From Sphingopyxis sp. (GTDB lineage Bacteria > Pseudomonadota > Alphaproteobacteria > Sphingomonadales > Sphingomonadaceae): DNA of 62,481 bases. Both the position numbers and the translations under genes were made by a program. Positions 45,290 to 56,089 of this stretch are shown here, piece by piece; positions within the stretch are counted from its first letter, which is position 1; the number at the start of each line of letters is the position of its first letter. The DNA lies in NCBI RefSeq assembly GCF_016793825.1, contig NZ_JAEULM010000027.1:1-62481 (forward strand), given 5' to 3'. Under the pieces are notes generated by a model, which was given only the letters and a program-made list of their open reading frames with translations, was not told the origin of the DNA and made no database searches.

Positions 45290-46168
45290 CTAGATCCGGG
45301 CGGCGAGCAGCCAGTCGTGGAACAGTTTCACTGCGGGCTGCCTCAGCGCCCGCGGGCGGCACACGAACCAATAGCTGTACGGGCTGTCGACGTCGAAATC
45401 GAACAGGCGAATGAGGCGGGGGTCGTGCGCATCGTCGAAGTGATGGCCGTGCATGAAGGCGACGCCGATTCCCTGTGCCGCCGCTTCCAGCATCAGCGGA
45501 CCTGAATCAAAAAAATCGACGCCCGCGGGTTCGAGATACGGCATGCCGATCGCCTTTTTCCACTCGGTGAAGGTTTCGGGCATTTCGCGGTGGACGAGGA
45601 TCGTGAGCCGTTGGAGCTGTTCGGGCACCGTGATCGGTCTCCCGCTGTCCTTCAGGCTTTTCGAGGCGATCGGGAATACCTTGTCCTGGTCGAGCCGCGC
45701 GGCGTAGAGCGCCGGGTCGATCGACCGCGCGAGCGCGATCGCGGCGTCGATCCCTTCGCCAAGCCGCGCTTCGGCATGCGACATCGTGTCGATATCGATG
45801 TGGAGTTCGGAGTGCTGACGCCGCAGTTCGGGCAGCCGCGGAAAGAGCCGTTGCTGCGCGAACAGCGGCAGCACGTTGAGGTGAAGCCGCAGCGAGGCGT
45901 CGGGGCTGCCGACGCGGCCCAACACGCCGCGCAGTTCGTCGAGGATCGGCGCCAGGTGATCCTGCAGTTCGCGCCCCGCTTCGGTCAGCTTCAGCCCGTG
46001 ATGATGGCGGTTGAACAACGGTCGGCCAACTGCATGCTCCAGCGTCTGGATACGCCGCGACAGCGCCGGCATCGACAGGCCAAGCTCGCTCGCGGCCGCC
46101 TTGACGGTGCCGTGGCGGGCGACCTCGAGAAAGGCCTCCATGCTGCTGAGGGGAGGAAGGCGTGCCAT
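45290..46168 (-). CDS. LysR-family transcriptional regulator (GcvA-like)
   Basis: The protein has 292 residues. The N-terminal LysR HTH is MEAFLEVARHGTVKAAASEL then GLSMPALSRRIQTLEHAVG, followed by the substrate-binding domain. It resembles the GcvA subgroup by its PPLSSMEAFLEVA opening. The target is unknown; its upstream divergent neighbour is the Cdc48-like ATPase 173 bp away. It is convergent with the transporter, separated by 21 bp that carry a GGGTCCTGCCCC palindrome variant. Confidence 0.9.
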   Translation of the reverse strand: MARLPPLSSMEAFLEVARHGTVKAAASELGLSMPALSRRIQTLEHAVGRPLFNRHHHGLKLTEAGRELQDHLAPILDELRGVLGRVGSPDASLRLHLNVLPLFAQQRLFPRLPELRRQHSELHIDIDTMSHAEARLGEGIDAAIALARSIDPALYAARLDQDKVFPIASKSLKDSGRPITVPEQLQRLTILVHREMPETFTEWKKAIGMPYLEPAGVDFFDSGPLMLEAAAQGIGVAFMHGHHFDDAHDPRLIRLFDFDVDSPYSYWFVCRPRALRQPAVKLFHDWLLAARI

Positions 46169-46341
46169 GATCGTCTGGGGCAGGATGATGGCATGGGGCT
46201 TGCCGACATGCCAGATAATTTGTGCAGTGCGGTATAAGGCGTTTCTTTGGCCCGTACGACCGTCATCGGAACCTTAACTCTCGAAAATCGGGAACGAGCG
46301 TCCTATCTTCCGCATTCTGACCTTTTTGCGGGAGAAACATC

Positions 46342-48666
46342 TTGGCCGATGCGGCGGTAAAGGAAAAAACGGTCAAACTGCAGGTGGCCAATGCCCGCGC
46401 CGAAGAAAGCGGCGGCGGTATCGCGCGCATTCCGCGCTCGGCGATGGCCGAACTCGGCGTGACCGAGGGCGACATCGTGCAGATAAGCGGCAAGCGCCAG
46501 ACGGCGTCGCGCGTCGTCGCCCCTTATGCCGAAGATGAGGGGCTCGAGGTTATTCGCCTCGACGGCCTGCAGCGCGCCAACGCAGGCGCCGGTGCCGGCG
46601 ACATGGTGGCGCTGAGCCGCGTCGAAACGCGGGCCGCGACGCGCGTCGTGTTTGCGCCGGCGCAGGAGAATCTTCGCCTTCAGGGCTCGGCGATGGCGCT
46701 GAAGCGCAGCTTTTTCGGTCGTCCCCTCGTGGCCGGCGACACGGTCGCGACGGCGGGGCAGCAGCGGTTGCCCTCGGGCGATATGCCGCCGCAACTGCGG
46801 CAGATGCTCAACGCGCCGGCCTATGCGCTGGCCGAGGTTCGCCTGCTTGTCGTCTCTGCGAGCCCGAAGGGCGTCGTCTTCATCGACGAGAATACCGAAG
46901 TCGAATTGCTTCCTGAATATCAGGAACCACAGGACGCGCGGCGCACCGATGTGACCTATGACGATCTTGGCGGGCTTGGCGATACGATCAACCAGCTTCG
47001 CGAAATGGTCGAGCTGCCGCTCCGCTATCCTGAACTGTTTCAACGGCTCGGCGTCGATCCGCCGCGCGGCGTGCTGCTCCATGGGCCGCCGGGAACGGGC
47101 AAGACGCGCCTCGCGCGCGCGGTCGCCAACGAAAGCGATGCGCAGTTCTTCCTGATCAACGGTCCGGAGATCATGGGCAGCGCCTATGGCGAATCCGAAA
47201 AGCGGCTGCGCGACGTGTTCGAGCAAGCGGCGAAGGCGGCGCCGTCGATCCTGTTCATCGATGAAATCGATTCGATTGCGCCCAAGCGCGGGCAGGTGCA
47301 GGGCGAAGCGGAAAAGCGCCTTGTCGCACAGCTCCTCACCCTGATGGACGGGCTCGAGCCGCGAACCAATCTGGTCGTTATCGCCGCGACGAACCGACCC
47401 GACGCGATCGACGAGGCGCTCCGTCGTCCCGGCCGGTTCGACCGAGAGATCGTGATCGGAGTCCCCGACGAAAGCGGTCGCCGGGAAATCCTCGGCATTC
47501 ATACGCGCGGCATGCCGCTGGCCGAGGACGTCGATCTTGCCGAACTGGCGCGCACAACCTTCGGCTTCGTTGGGGCCGACATGGCGGCGCTGACCCGCGA
47601 AGCCGCGATCGAGGCGGTGCGGCGCATCATGCCCAAACTGAACCTCGAGGAAGGGACGATCCCGCCGGATGTTCTCGACGAGTTGCGCGTCACGCGCGAA
47701 GACTTCAACAATGCGCTGAAGCGCGTCCAGCCGTCGGCGATGCGTGAAGTGATGGTGCAGGCACCGAAGACACGATGGAGCGACATCGGCGGTCTCGACG
47801 CCGCGCGCGACAAGCTGATCGAAGGGATCGAGCTACCGCTCAAGAATCCCGAGGCGTTCCGCCGGCTCGGTATCCGTCCTGCCAAGGGCTTTCTGCTTTA
47901 TGGCCCGCCGGGAACCGGCAAGACCTTGCTCGCGAAGGCGGCTGCCCGCGAATCCGACGCCAATTTCATTTCGATCAAGTCGTCGGACCTGTTGTCGAAA
48001 TGGTATGGCGAGAGCGAGCAGCAGATTACCCGGCTGTTCGCGCGCGCGCGCGCCGTTGCGCCGACGATCATCTTCATCGACGAACTCGACAGCCTGGTGC
48101 CCGCGCGCGGCAGCGGGACGTCGGGAGAGCCGCAGGTGACCGAGCGCGTTGTCAACACGATCCTCGCGGAGATGGACGGGATCGAGGAAATGCAGTCGGT
48201 GGTCGTGATCGGCGCAACCAATCGTCCGAACCTGATCGATCCCGCGCTGCTCCGCCCCGGTCGGCTCGATGAACTCATCTATGTGTCGGTGCCCGACAAG
48301 GGCGGCCGTCAGCGCATCCTGGAAATTCAGACTGCCAAGATGCCGCTGGCGAAGGACGTCGACCTTGCCGTGTTGGCGGAAAAGACCGACCGCTTCACAG
48401 GTGCCGATCTGGAAGACCTGACGCGGCGGGCGGGTCTGGCTGCGCTCAAGCGGTCGATCGCCAGCGATACGGTGACACGAGAGGATTTCGATGCCGCGCT
48501 GAACGATACGCGGGCCTCGGTCACCGAGGCGATGGAGAAGGACTATGAAAAGATCCAGGGAGAGATCAAGCAACAGGCGATGAGCGTCAATCCCATCGGC
48601 TTCTTCGCTCCCGGAACGCTGAAGCCCGTTCGCGAGCAGAAGCATCCGGACGAACCAGCTGCCTAG
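46342..48666 (+). CDS. Cdc48/VAT-like double AAA ATPase
   Basis: TTG 46342 follows GGGAGA, giving 774 residues. An N-terminal double-psi-barrel/Cdc48-N region (LQVANARAEESGGGIARIPR) precedes two AAA modules: GPPGTGKT near 247 with FIDEIDS near 303, and GPPGTGKT near 520 with FIDELDS near 576, plus arginine fingers. It unfolds protein substrates using ATP. Archaeal and eukaryotic Cdc48 are well known; bacterial copies are patchy. No proteasome or ubiquitin-like gene is near, so the partner may be hslV or none. Confidence 0.9.
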   Translation: MADAAVKEKTVKLQVANARAEESGGGIARIPRSAMAELGVTEGDIVQISGKRQTASRVVAPYAEDEGLEVIRLDGLQRANAGAGAGDMVALSRVETRAATRVVFAPAQENLRLQGSAMALKRSFFGRPLVAGDTVATAGQQRLPSGDMPPQLRQMLNAPAYALAEVRLLVVSASPKGVVFIDENTEVELLPEYQEPQDARRTDVTYDDLGGLGDTINQLREMVELPLRYPELFQRLGVDPPRGVLLHGPPGTGKTRLARAVANESDAQFFLINGPEIMGSAYGESEKRLRDVFEQAAKAAPSILFIDEIDSIAPKRGQVQGEAEKRLVAQLLTLMDGLEPRTNLVVIAATNRPDAIDEALRRPGRFDREIVIGVPDESGRREILGIHTRGMPLAEDVDLAELARTTFGFVGADMAALTREAAIEAVRRIMPKLNLEEGTIPPDVLDELRVTREDFNNALKRVQPSAMREVMVQAPKTRWSDIGGLDAARDKLIEGIELPLKNPEAFRRLGIRPAKGFLLYGPPGTGKTLLAKAAARESDANFISIKSSDLLSKWYGESEQQITRLFARARAVAPTIIFIDELDSLVPARGSGTSGEPQVTERVVNTILAEMDGIEEMQSVVVIGATNRPNLIDPALLRPGRLDELIYVSVPDKGGRQRILEIQTAKMPLAKDVDLAVLAEKTDRFTGADLEDLTRRAGLAALKRSIASDTVTREDFDAALNDTRASVTEAMEKDYEKIQGEIKQQAMSVNPIGFFAPGTLKPVREQKHPDEPAA

Positions 48667-48681
48667 GGTCCTGACCCTAGG
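48662..48681. terminator. 20-bp palindrome holding both convergent stop codons
   Basis: CCTAGGGTC (48662-48670), CT, GACCCTAGG (48673-48681) is a perfect 9-bp inverted repeat. The TAG of the ATPase gene (48664-48666) and the TAG of the MFS gene (48677-48679 reversed) are symmetric halves of it. It is a solo copy of the motif that caps the MITE at 19905. Confidence 0.6.
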
Positions 48682-49975
48682 TTGCGGGCTGGTCCTGTTG
48701 CAGAGCGGACCAGCCCCACGCGACCAGCCAGATGCAAAAGCCCGCCATCAGACCATAGGCGACCATCGGGTGCCAATTGTAGAGCAGCACGCCGATCGCG
48801 GGGGATATGATGTAGGCTGAACCGTTGATCGATGCCGTCATGCCGGCGACTGCGCCCTGGTCACGGCGGGTGACCGAGAGCGAGGCGCCGGCGGTAAAGC
48901 CGGGGCGGAAGAGGCCGAAACCGAGCGAACCTAACGCAAATCCGATCACGATCGCGTGCAGATCCTGTGCGAGGCCAGTCATCAATATCCCGAGAACCGC
49001 CAGAACCGCACCGGCGAGGACCGTCGGTCGCGGGGTCAGCTTCAGCAGCGGAATCAACCCCCATTGAGCGAGCAGCGTCGCAAAGGCGCCACCCATCAGG
49101 ACGATGCCTGTCATGGCGGCGCCTTCATCGGGCCGCAGGCGCAGGTGTAACCGGTCGAGGATCAGGAACCCGATGACGCCGAGCATCATGGCCTGGGCCT
49201 GTCCGCCGATAAAGCCGGCCAGGAGCCAGGGGCGCACCCGCGTGTCGCGCCAGCTCAACGGTTCCTGACCGGGTATGTCGGCTTCCTCCTCGTCCTCGCC
49301 GGCGGGTTCGGCCGGGCCGGCCGACAGCGGGTAGGGGGCGATCGCGCCGCGTGCGGCGAAGCGCGGTGTGTCGTTCGGCAGGCGCCACCGCAGCATGATC
49401 AGGACGACGAGGCCGATCAGCGCAAAGACCAGCAGGGGACCCGCAAGCCCGACGAAGGGCAGAATGAAAAAAGGCGCGATCGCAGGGCCGATGACGGTTC
49501 CAAGGCCAAAAGACGAGGACACAAGCGATAGCGCCTGCGTGCGATACTCGGGGTCCGTGCGCGACGCGACATAGGCCTGCACCGCTGGCGGGGAAGCCGA
49601 TCCGAGCCCACCGTAGAGACTGCGGAATATGGCGAAAACGATGAAGGTCAGCCCGGCGCCGATCAGCCCCTCAAGTCCCGCCCAGAGCGTCAGGCCACAA
49701 AGCGCCATCGACGAGAGAAAGCCGATGACGCCAAGCGCCATCAGCACTTTTCGACCGCGCTTGTCGGATTGCCGAGCCCAGTGCGGCGCGGTCAGGACCC
49801 AGAGCAGTGCCGACCAGCTGAACGCCAGGCTGACCCATACGTCGGGAATATGCAGCTTGGCGCCGATCGCTGGCAGGATGGACTGCATCGCGGTGTTGCC
49901 GGCTGCCGCGACCAGCATGATGGCGAAAAGAACAGCCATCCGGTCGGCGGGAATCGAATGCGAAGTCGTCGCCAT
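48677..49975 (-). CDS. MFS efflux transporter (TetA/multidrug type)
   Basis: The protein has 432 residues, 12 spans and a charged middle loop (GEDEEEADIPG). Drug:H+ antiporter motif A is seen as ARQSDKRGRKVLM between spans 2 and 3, and motif C-like GLGTVIGPAIAPF in span 5. It likely exports a small hydrophobic compound. The substrate is not inferable. It diverges from the methyltransferase gene. Confidence 0.85.
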   Translation of the reverse strand: MATTSHSIPADRMAVLFAIMLVAAAGNTAMQSILPAIGAKLHIPDVWVSLAFSWSALLWVLTAPHWARQSDKRGRKVLMALGVIGFLSSMALCGLTLWAGLEGLIGAGLTFIVFAIFRSLYGGLGSASPPAVQAYVASRTDPEYRTQALSLVSSSFGLGTVIGPAIAPFFILPFVGLAGPLLVFALIGLVVLIMLRWRLPNDTPRFAARGAIAPYPLSAGPAEPAGEDEEEADIPGQEPLSWRDTRVRPWLLAGFIGGQAQAMMLGVIGFLILDRLHLRLRPDEGAAMTGIVLMGGAFATLLAQWGLIPLLKLTPRPTVLAGAVLAVLGILMTGLAQDLHAIVIGFALGSLGFGLFRPGFTAGASLSVTRRDQGAVAGMTASINGSAYIISPAIGVLLYNWHPMVAYGLMAGFCIWLVAWGWSALQQDQPAT

Positions 49976-50129
49976 CTATCTCCCCCCGAATTCCACAGTT
50001 GCGAGCCGCCAGCGTAGCGCCTCCCTACACGCGGGTGCCTCGCTGTCCAGAGTCAAGACAGACTCTTTCCTTGCGCAAACGCCCCGATTTTGCCACGCAC
50101 TTTCGAACCCCAACAATGCGAAAGCCATC

Positions 50130-50765
50130 ATGACCAATCCGCGGGCGCAGGCCCAATCGAAGATCGCGTGGCCCCACCGGGTTCGCGATAGGCTGAAACG
50201 CTTTTTCGGTCCGTGGGGGATGTTCGTTCGCGGATTCATCAAGCATCCGGTCATGGTGGGATCGATCGTTCCGTCGTCGCCGACGCTGATCCGGCACATG
50301 CTGCGTCCGGTCGACTGGAAGAATACGAAACTCTTTGTCGAATATGGCCCCGGCGTCGGCACCTTCTGTCGTCCGGTTCTCGAAAATCTGGCGGGCGACG
50401 CGACGCTGATCGCGATCGATACCAATCCCGATTTCATCGACTATCTGCGGAAGGACATCCGCGACAGTCGTTTCATCGCGGTTCACGGCTCGGCTGCGGA
50501 TGTCGAAGAGATCGTTCGCGCCCATGGTTTCGAGCACGCCGATTATGTGCTGTCGGGCCTGCCCTTCTCGACGCTTCCGGTAGGCGTCGGGCCCGCCATT
50601 GCCGCCGCGACGCACCGCGTCCTGCGCCCGGGCGGCGCGTTCCTCGTCTATCAGTTCCGCGCCCGCGCCCGCGATTTCCTCGCCGCGCATTTTCAGCGGA
50701 TCGATAATGCATTCGAATGGGTGAACGTCCCGCCGTGCTTCCTCTTCTGGGGGTGGAAGGACTAA
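50130..50765 (+). CDS. Phospholipid N-methyltransferase-like (PmtA-like) protein
   Basis: Starting at ATG 50130 gives 211 residues. SAM-binding VEYGPGVGTFCRPVLENL and acidic AIDTNPDF are followed by VLSGLPFSTLP and a membrane-surface amphipathic N-terminus (FFGPWGMFVRGFIKHP). This pattern matches the rRNA-adenine-dimethylase-like PmtA group that methylates phosphatidylethanolamine. The stop overlaps the convergent cardiolipin synthase end by 4 bp; both act on phospholipids. Confidence 0.82.
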   Translation: MTNPRAQAQSKIAWPHRVRDRLKRFFGPWGMFVRGFIKHPVMVGSIVPSSPTLIRHMLRPVDWKNTKLFVEYGPGVGTFCRPVLENLAGDATLIAIDTNPDFIDYLRKDIRDSRFIAVHGSAADVEEIVRAHGFEHADYVLSGLPFSTLPVGVGPAIAAATHRVLRPGGAFLVYQFRARARDFLAAHFQRIDNAFEWVNVPPCFLFWGWKD

Positions 50766-52015
50766 TCCTCCAGATCGGGATCGGTCTCGGCGAGGCCGAA
50801 GTTCAGGCGGCGCGATACGGTGTAATCCGCGACCGTGACAACGAACCATGACAGCGTCCAGCGCAGCCGCGTCAGCCAGCCCGCGCGCGCCTTGTGACTT
50901 TCGGTCGTCATGACCTCGCAATCGGGTTTCAACCTGTCGAGAAAGTCCCGCATCTGCCGGGCGAAACCTGCGTCCTCGATGCGCAGCATCGCCTCGACAT
51001 TCACGAACAGGCTGCGCATGTCGAAATTGGCGGTGCCGACATGGACGACATCATCAATGACGATCAGCTTCATGTGCAGCCGGCACGGCTGATATTCCCA
51101 TATCGCCGCTTTCTGTCGCAGCAGATAGCCATAGAGCAGCCGCGATGCGCCGATGGTGGCCGGATTGTCCGATTTGGCCGCCATCACGAAGCGCGCCCGA
51201 CCCCGCCGCGCAACCCGGCCCAGGCGGCGCAGCATGCCCTGGCCCGGCGAGAAATACGCCATCGCCATATCAAGCTGGCGCGCGCCTTCCAGGTCGCCGC
51301 GAACTGCTCGCGCCCAGGGCGACAGGCGCTGCGTGGGGCCGCCGACCAGCCACGACACCGGGCCGCTATCGACGGGCCATTCGCGGATCAGCCGCCGCAG
51401 GACGAGCAGCTTGCCGTCGTTGTGGACGGTATAGTCGTAAATCGCCTCGAACCATTCCATCATGCGCGCGACCGTGGGCCCGCGGACGATGATGCCGAGA
51501 TCGAACCAGCAATGTGCGCGCCGGTCGCTGAGATAGGGATCGGCGATGTTGAAGCCGCCGGTCACGGCATGTTCGCCGTCGATCAGCAACAGTTTCTGGT
51601 GGTTGCGGACGAGATAGCTGGACCGCCAGCGACGCGAGAAGAAGATGACCGTTCCGCCCGCGTCGCGCAGGGGCGTGAAGATGTTGTCGGAGATGTCGCC
51701 CGATCCGAAACTGTCGATCACCGCTCGCACGCGCACGCCGCGCCGGGCCGCGCCGATCATGGCATCGAGGATGCTCTTGCCGGCGCCATCATGCTCGAAA
51801 ATATACATGACCATATCGACGCTGCGGATTGCCCCGCCGATCAGCGCAAGCAGCCTGTCGAGCCGTTCGGCACCGTTGAAGATCAGTTCGAACCGGTGAT
51901 CCCCGACGTCGGCCTTGAGGGGCTCCACGTTGCTCGCGGGGTGGGCGGCGTCGGTCATCCACCGCTCATAGGCCGAGCGCCGCAGCGGCTGCAAGGGCAT
52001 GGGTTTGATTGACAT
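50762..52015 (-). CDS. Phospholipase D-like cardiolipin synthase
   Basis: The protein has 417 residues with two HKD motifs: HNQKLLLIDGEHAVTGGFN and HMKLIVIDDVVHVGTANFD. A C-terminal hydrophobic segment (LRWTLSWFVVTVADY) may associate with the membrane. It condenses two phosphatidylglycerols to cardiolipin or transfers phosphatidyl groups. No N-terminal membrane spans are present, which fits the ClsB-like rather than ClsA-like form. Confidence 0.86.
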   Translation of the reverse strand: MSIKPMPLQPLRRSAYERWMTDAAHPASNVEPLKADVGDHRFELIFNGAERLDRLLALIGGAIRSVDMVMYIFEHDGAGKSILDAMIGAARRGVRVRAVIDSFGSGDISDNIFTPLRDAGGTVIFFSRRWRSSYLVRNHQKLLLIDGEHAVTGGFNIADPYLSDRRAHCWFDLGIIVRGPTVARMMEWFEAIYDYTVHNDGKLLVLRRLIREWPVDSGPVSWLVGGPTQRLSPWARAVRGDLEGARQLDMAMAYFSPGQGMLRRLGRVARRGRARFVMAAKSDNPATIGASRLLYGYLLRQKAAIWEYQPCRLHMKLIVIDDVVHVGTANFDMRSLFVNVEAMLRIEDAGFARQMRDFLDRLKPDCEVMTTESHKARAGWLTRLRWTLSWFVVTVADYTVSRRLNFGLAETDPDLED

Positions 52016-52091
52016 CCGGGTGCCCCACTGCTAGCGCGCAGCGCTTGCCGCCATGCCTCCGGCTGGCCTCTCCTATCGCTAAGGAAACAAC

Positions 52092-52436
52092 ATGGCCCGC
52101 GTTACCGTCGAAGATTGTGTCGACAAAGTTCCCAACCGCTTCGACCTGGTTCTGGTCTCGGCCCACCGCGCTCGCGAAATTTCGGGTGGTTCGGAGCTGA
52201 CCATCGATCGCGACCGCGACAAGAATCCCGTCGTGGCGCTTCGCGAAATCGCTGAGCAGACGGTTCGTCCGACCGATCTCAAGGACGCGCTCGTCGGCTC
52301 GCTGCAGAAGGTTGTCGTCGATGATGACGATACGCCGGACGAAATCAGCTCGATCGCGCGTTCGGCCGAAGCGCTTCGCCTGACCGCTGCGGCCCCGCCG
52401 CGCAGCCCGGCCGGCGGCGGCAGCGACTTCGAATAA
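52092..52436 (+). CDS. rpoZ: RNA polymerase omega subunit
   Basis: The protein has 114 residues, typical of alphaproteobacterial omega: [43 protein letters not shown], with an acidic and then proline/glycine-rich tail. It helps assemble RNA polymerase. AAGGAAAC precedes the ATG. A strong terminator follows. A spoT/relA gene often follows rpoZ, but here a leftward DUF3800 gene follows. Confidence 0.96.
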   Translation: MARVTVEDCVDKVPNRFDLVLVSAHRAREISGGSELTIDRDRDKNPVVALREIAEQTVRPTDLKDALVGSLQKVVVDDDDTPDEISSIARSAEALRLTAAAPPRSPAGGGSDFE

Positions 52437-52459
52437 GTCGCCTGCATTCGATCACCAGG

Positions 52460-52485
52460 GGGCCGCGGGAAACCGCGGCCCTTTT
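52460..52485 (+). terminator. Intrinsic terminator of rpoZ
   Basis: GGGCCGCGG, loop GAAA, CCGCGGCCC (52460-52481) followed by TTTT: a textbook 9-bp GC stem with a GNRA tetraloop. It ends next to the stop of the leftward DUF3800 gene. Confidence 0.92.
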
Positions 52486-52488
52486 GTG

Positions 52489-53094
52489 TCAGGGAAGCCG
52501 CGTCAGTTCGGCGATGCGGAGGGCGCGCGAGGCGATCAGTGGTTCGACGATCACCCCGATCCGGCGCGCGCGCGGCGAGCCGACGGTGATATTGAACAGG
52601 CTGTTTGCGATGACGTCGGCGATCTGTACGCCGTCGGAACGACGGCTGTCGGCCAGCGAAGCCCGGCCCCAGCCGGCCAGCCCGGCTTGGATCGTCTCGC
52701 GGACATGGCCAAGGACCACAGGATCGTAGCGTCCATCGTCGATAACGACATCGGTGCACACGCCGCCAGTTTCAGGAAGCCAACTGCCAACTGCCAGATC
52801 GAGCAAAGCCGCATAGAGCGCCAGATCGCTGGCCGGCTTCCCATCCGGCGGAAGCGTGAGCCTTTCCCGCTTCGCAACGGCGACCCAAGCGCGGCCGCCC
52901 GCCCGATCGAACAGTTCGAATAGATAGGCGCGCTCGGTCAGGCTGATCCGGCTTCCCTTGAGCTCGCCGCGCAGGCCCGTCACGGCCCGAAAGCGCGCAT
53001 GGACTGCGGCGGCGGCTTCGGGCGAAATCATCGCCGCGGCAAAAGTCATCGCCCCGGCGTTGAGTCCACCCGATTCGTCACAATAGATCGTCAT
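52489..53094 (-). CDS. DUF3800 domain protein
   Basis: The protein has 201 residues starting MTIYCDESGG. The YCDESG motif and the later DDGRYD and DVIAN acidic positions fit DUF3800, an RNase-H-like fold often linked to mobile or defence loci. No companion defence gene is visible here. GATGAC lies before the start; it is followed leftward by the rpoZ terminator. The enzymatic role is not established. Confidence 0.8.
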   Translation of the reverse strand: MTIYCDESGGLNAGAMTFAAAMISPEAAAAVHARFRAVTGLRGELKGSRISLTERAYLFELFDRAGGRAWVAVAKRERLTLPPDGKPASDLALYAALLDLAVGSWLPETGGVCTDVVIDDGRYDPVVLGHVRETIQAGLAGWGRASLADSRRSDGVQIADVIANSLFNITVGSPRARRIGVIVEPLIASRALRIAELTRLP

Positions 53095-53116
53095 CGCTGC
53101 GGGACCCCGGCTTGCG

Positions 53117-53602
53117 TCACTTTACTTTGCCGAAAAAGGCTACAGATCGAGTGCTGCCGGGTGCAACGGCGTCGGTCCAGAGCCAACGCACATGCGTGAC
53201 GTCGGCGGTGGTCGCTGCCCGGGGCGTTGCGCCTGCAACAGGGACGGTCAGGTCCGCCAGCGCGCCGAAACTCTTGCCGCCATCGGCAGAGACGGTGAAA
53301 TCGCTCGTGTCGTCGGTCCCGTCGAACACCAGGTCTTCCGGGATCGGGTTGACGATGTTGACGCCGGCGGCCGGGGCGTCGCCGTGGTTCGTGAAGCTGA
53401 GCGTTACGCGGATGCGATCTCCCGGAACGACGACATCGGGGGCGGTATAGCTCGCCGCGGGAGGTCGCCCATTGGCTCCGGGCGTCAGCTTTTCGAGTTC
53501 GATCTTCGACGTCAGCGTCCCGTCGTTCTGCGCGGCAGCGGATTGGGCGCCGATAATCAGCGCAACCGCCAGCAATGCCGGGCCGCAAATCTTGCTTCTC
53601 AT
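53117..53602 (-). CDS. Secreted DUF11-like beta-sandwich protein
   Basis: The protein has 161 residues with a signal peptide (LLAVALIIGAQSAAA-Q). The rest is a conserved-repeat (DUF11-like) sandwich: VVPGDRIRVTLSFTNHGDAPAAGVNIVNPIPEDLVF cut to GDRIRVTLSFTNHGDAPA and VNPIPEDLVF, and WLWTDAVAPGSTRSVAFFGKV. It likely sits in the envelope. No partner is evident; it is codirectional with the next gene but has a 25-bp gap. Confidence 0.75.
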   Translation of the reverse strand: MRSKICGPALLAVALIIGAQSAAAQNDGTLTSKIELEKLTPGANGRPPAASYTAPDVVVPGDRIRVTLSFTNHGDAPAAGVNIVNPIPEDLVFDGTDDTSDFTVSADGGKSFGALADLTVPVAGATPRAATTADVTHVRWLWTDAVAPGSTRSVAFFGKVK

Positions 53603-53627
53603 CGCCTACTCCTTGATTTGCGTCGCG

Positions 53628-54020
53628 TCAGGCCGGGCAGGGATAGCGCTTCCGCATCAGCCCGTCGAATGCCGAATAGACGGAAATCGATTTGCGGGAT
53701 GCGGCGGGATAGCTGCGCAGGTGCGCGAGCCATTGGTCCGGCGTGAGCGTGCCGTTCTCGGGCGGACAGCTTGTCGTTTTGCGTCCGGCCTTGCGGTCGG
53801 CGTCGATCCGCGCCTTGTAGCGTTTGCCCGCTGCGACCACTTCGCCTTTCAGCACCTGCGCTTCGGGGGTCGCGATCGCGAGCGGACCCAATCGCTCGAT
53901 CGACCCTGCGCGTTGAAGAAAGGCTGCGATGTTCATGTCGCCCGGCGCCATGCCGCAAAGCAGAACGCCCGCACCAAGCGCGGCGAGAGCCGATCCGGTT
54001 CGTATTTCCCTTTTGGTCAT
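53628..54020 (-). CDS. Hypothetical exported protein (130 aa)
   Basis: ATG 54020 (MTKREIRTGSALAALGAGVLLCGMAPGD, cut) starts with a signal-like segment ending near a CGMAP site. Two later cysteines (SCPP, YPCPA) may pair. I see no known domain. It is leftward like its neighbours ftsH and the DUF11-like gene, 40 bp before ftsH ends. The sequence supports an envelope location only. Confidence 0.6.
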   Translation of the reverse strand: MTKREIRTGSALAALGAGVLLCGMAPGDMNIAAFLQRAGSIERLGPLAIATPEAQVLKGEVVAAGKRYKARIDADRKAGRKTTSCPPENGTLTPDQWLAHLRSYPAASRKSISVYSAFDGLMRKRYPCPA

Positions 54021-54060
54021 ACGAACCGGAATCGTTCCAAATCAATGAACAGGCTCTGAA

Positions 54061-56004
<1,944 letters not shown>

Positions 56005-56089
56005 CGGAATCTTTCCAAAACGCGCGCATATCGCGCTCAATCCCGATAATGTAGGATAATTGGGTTAAATGACAATGAGCCAAAAGGCC

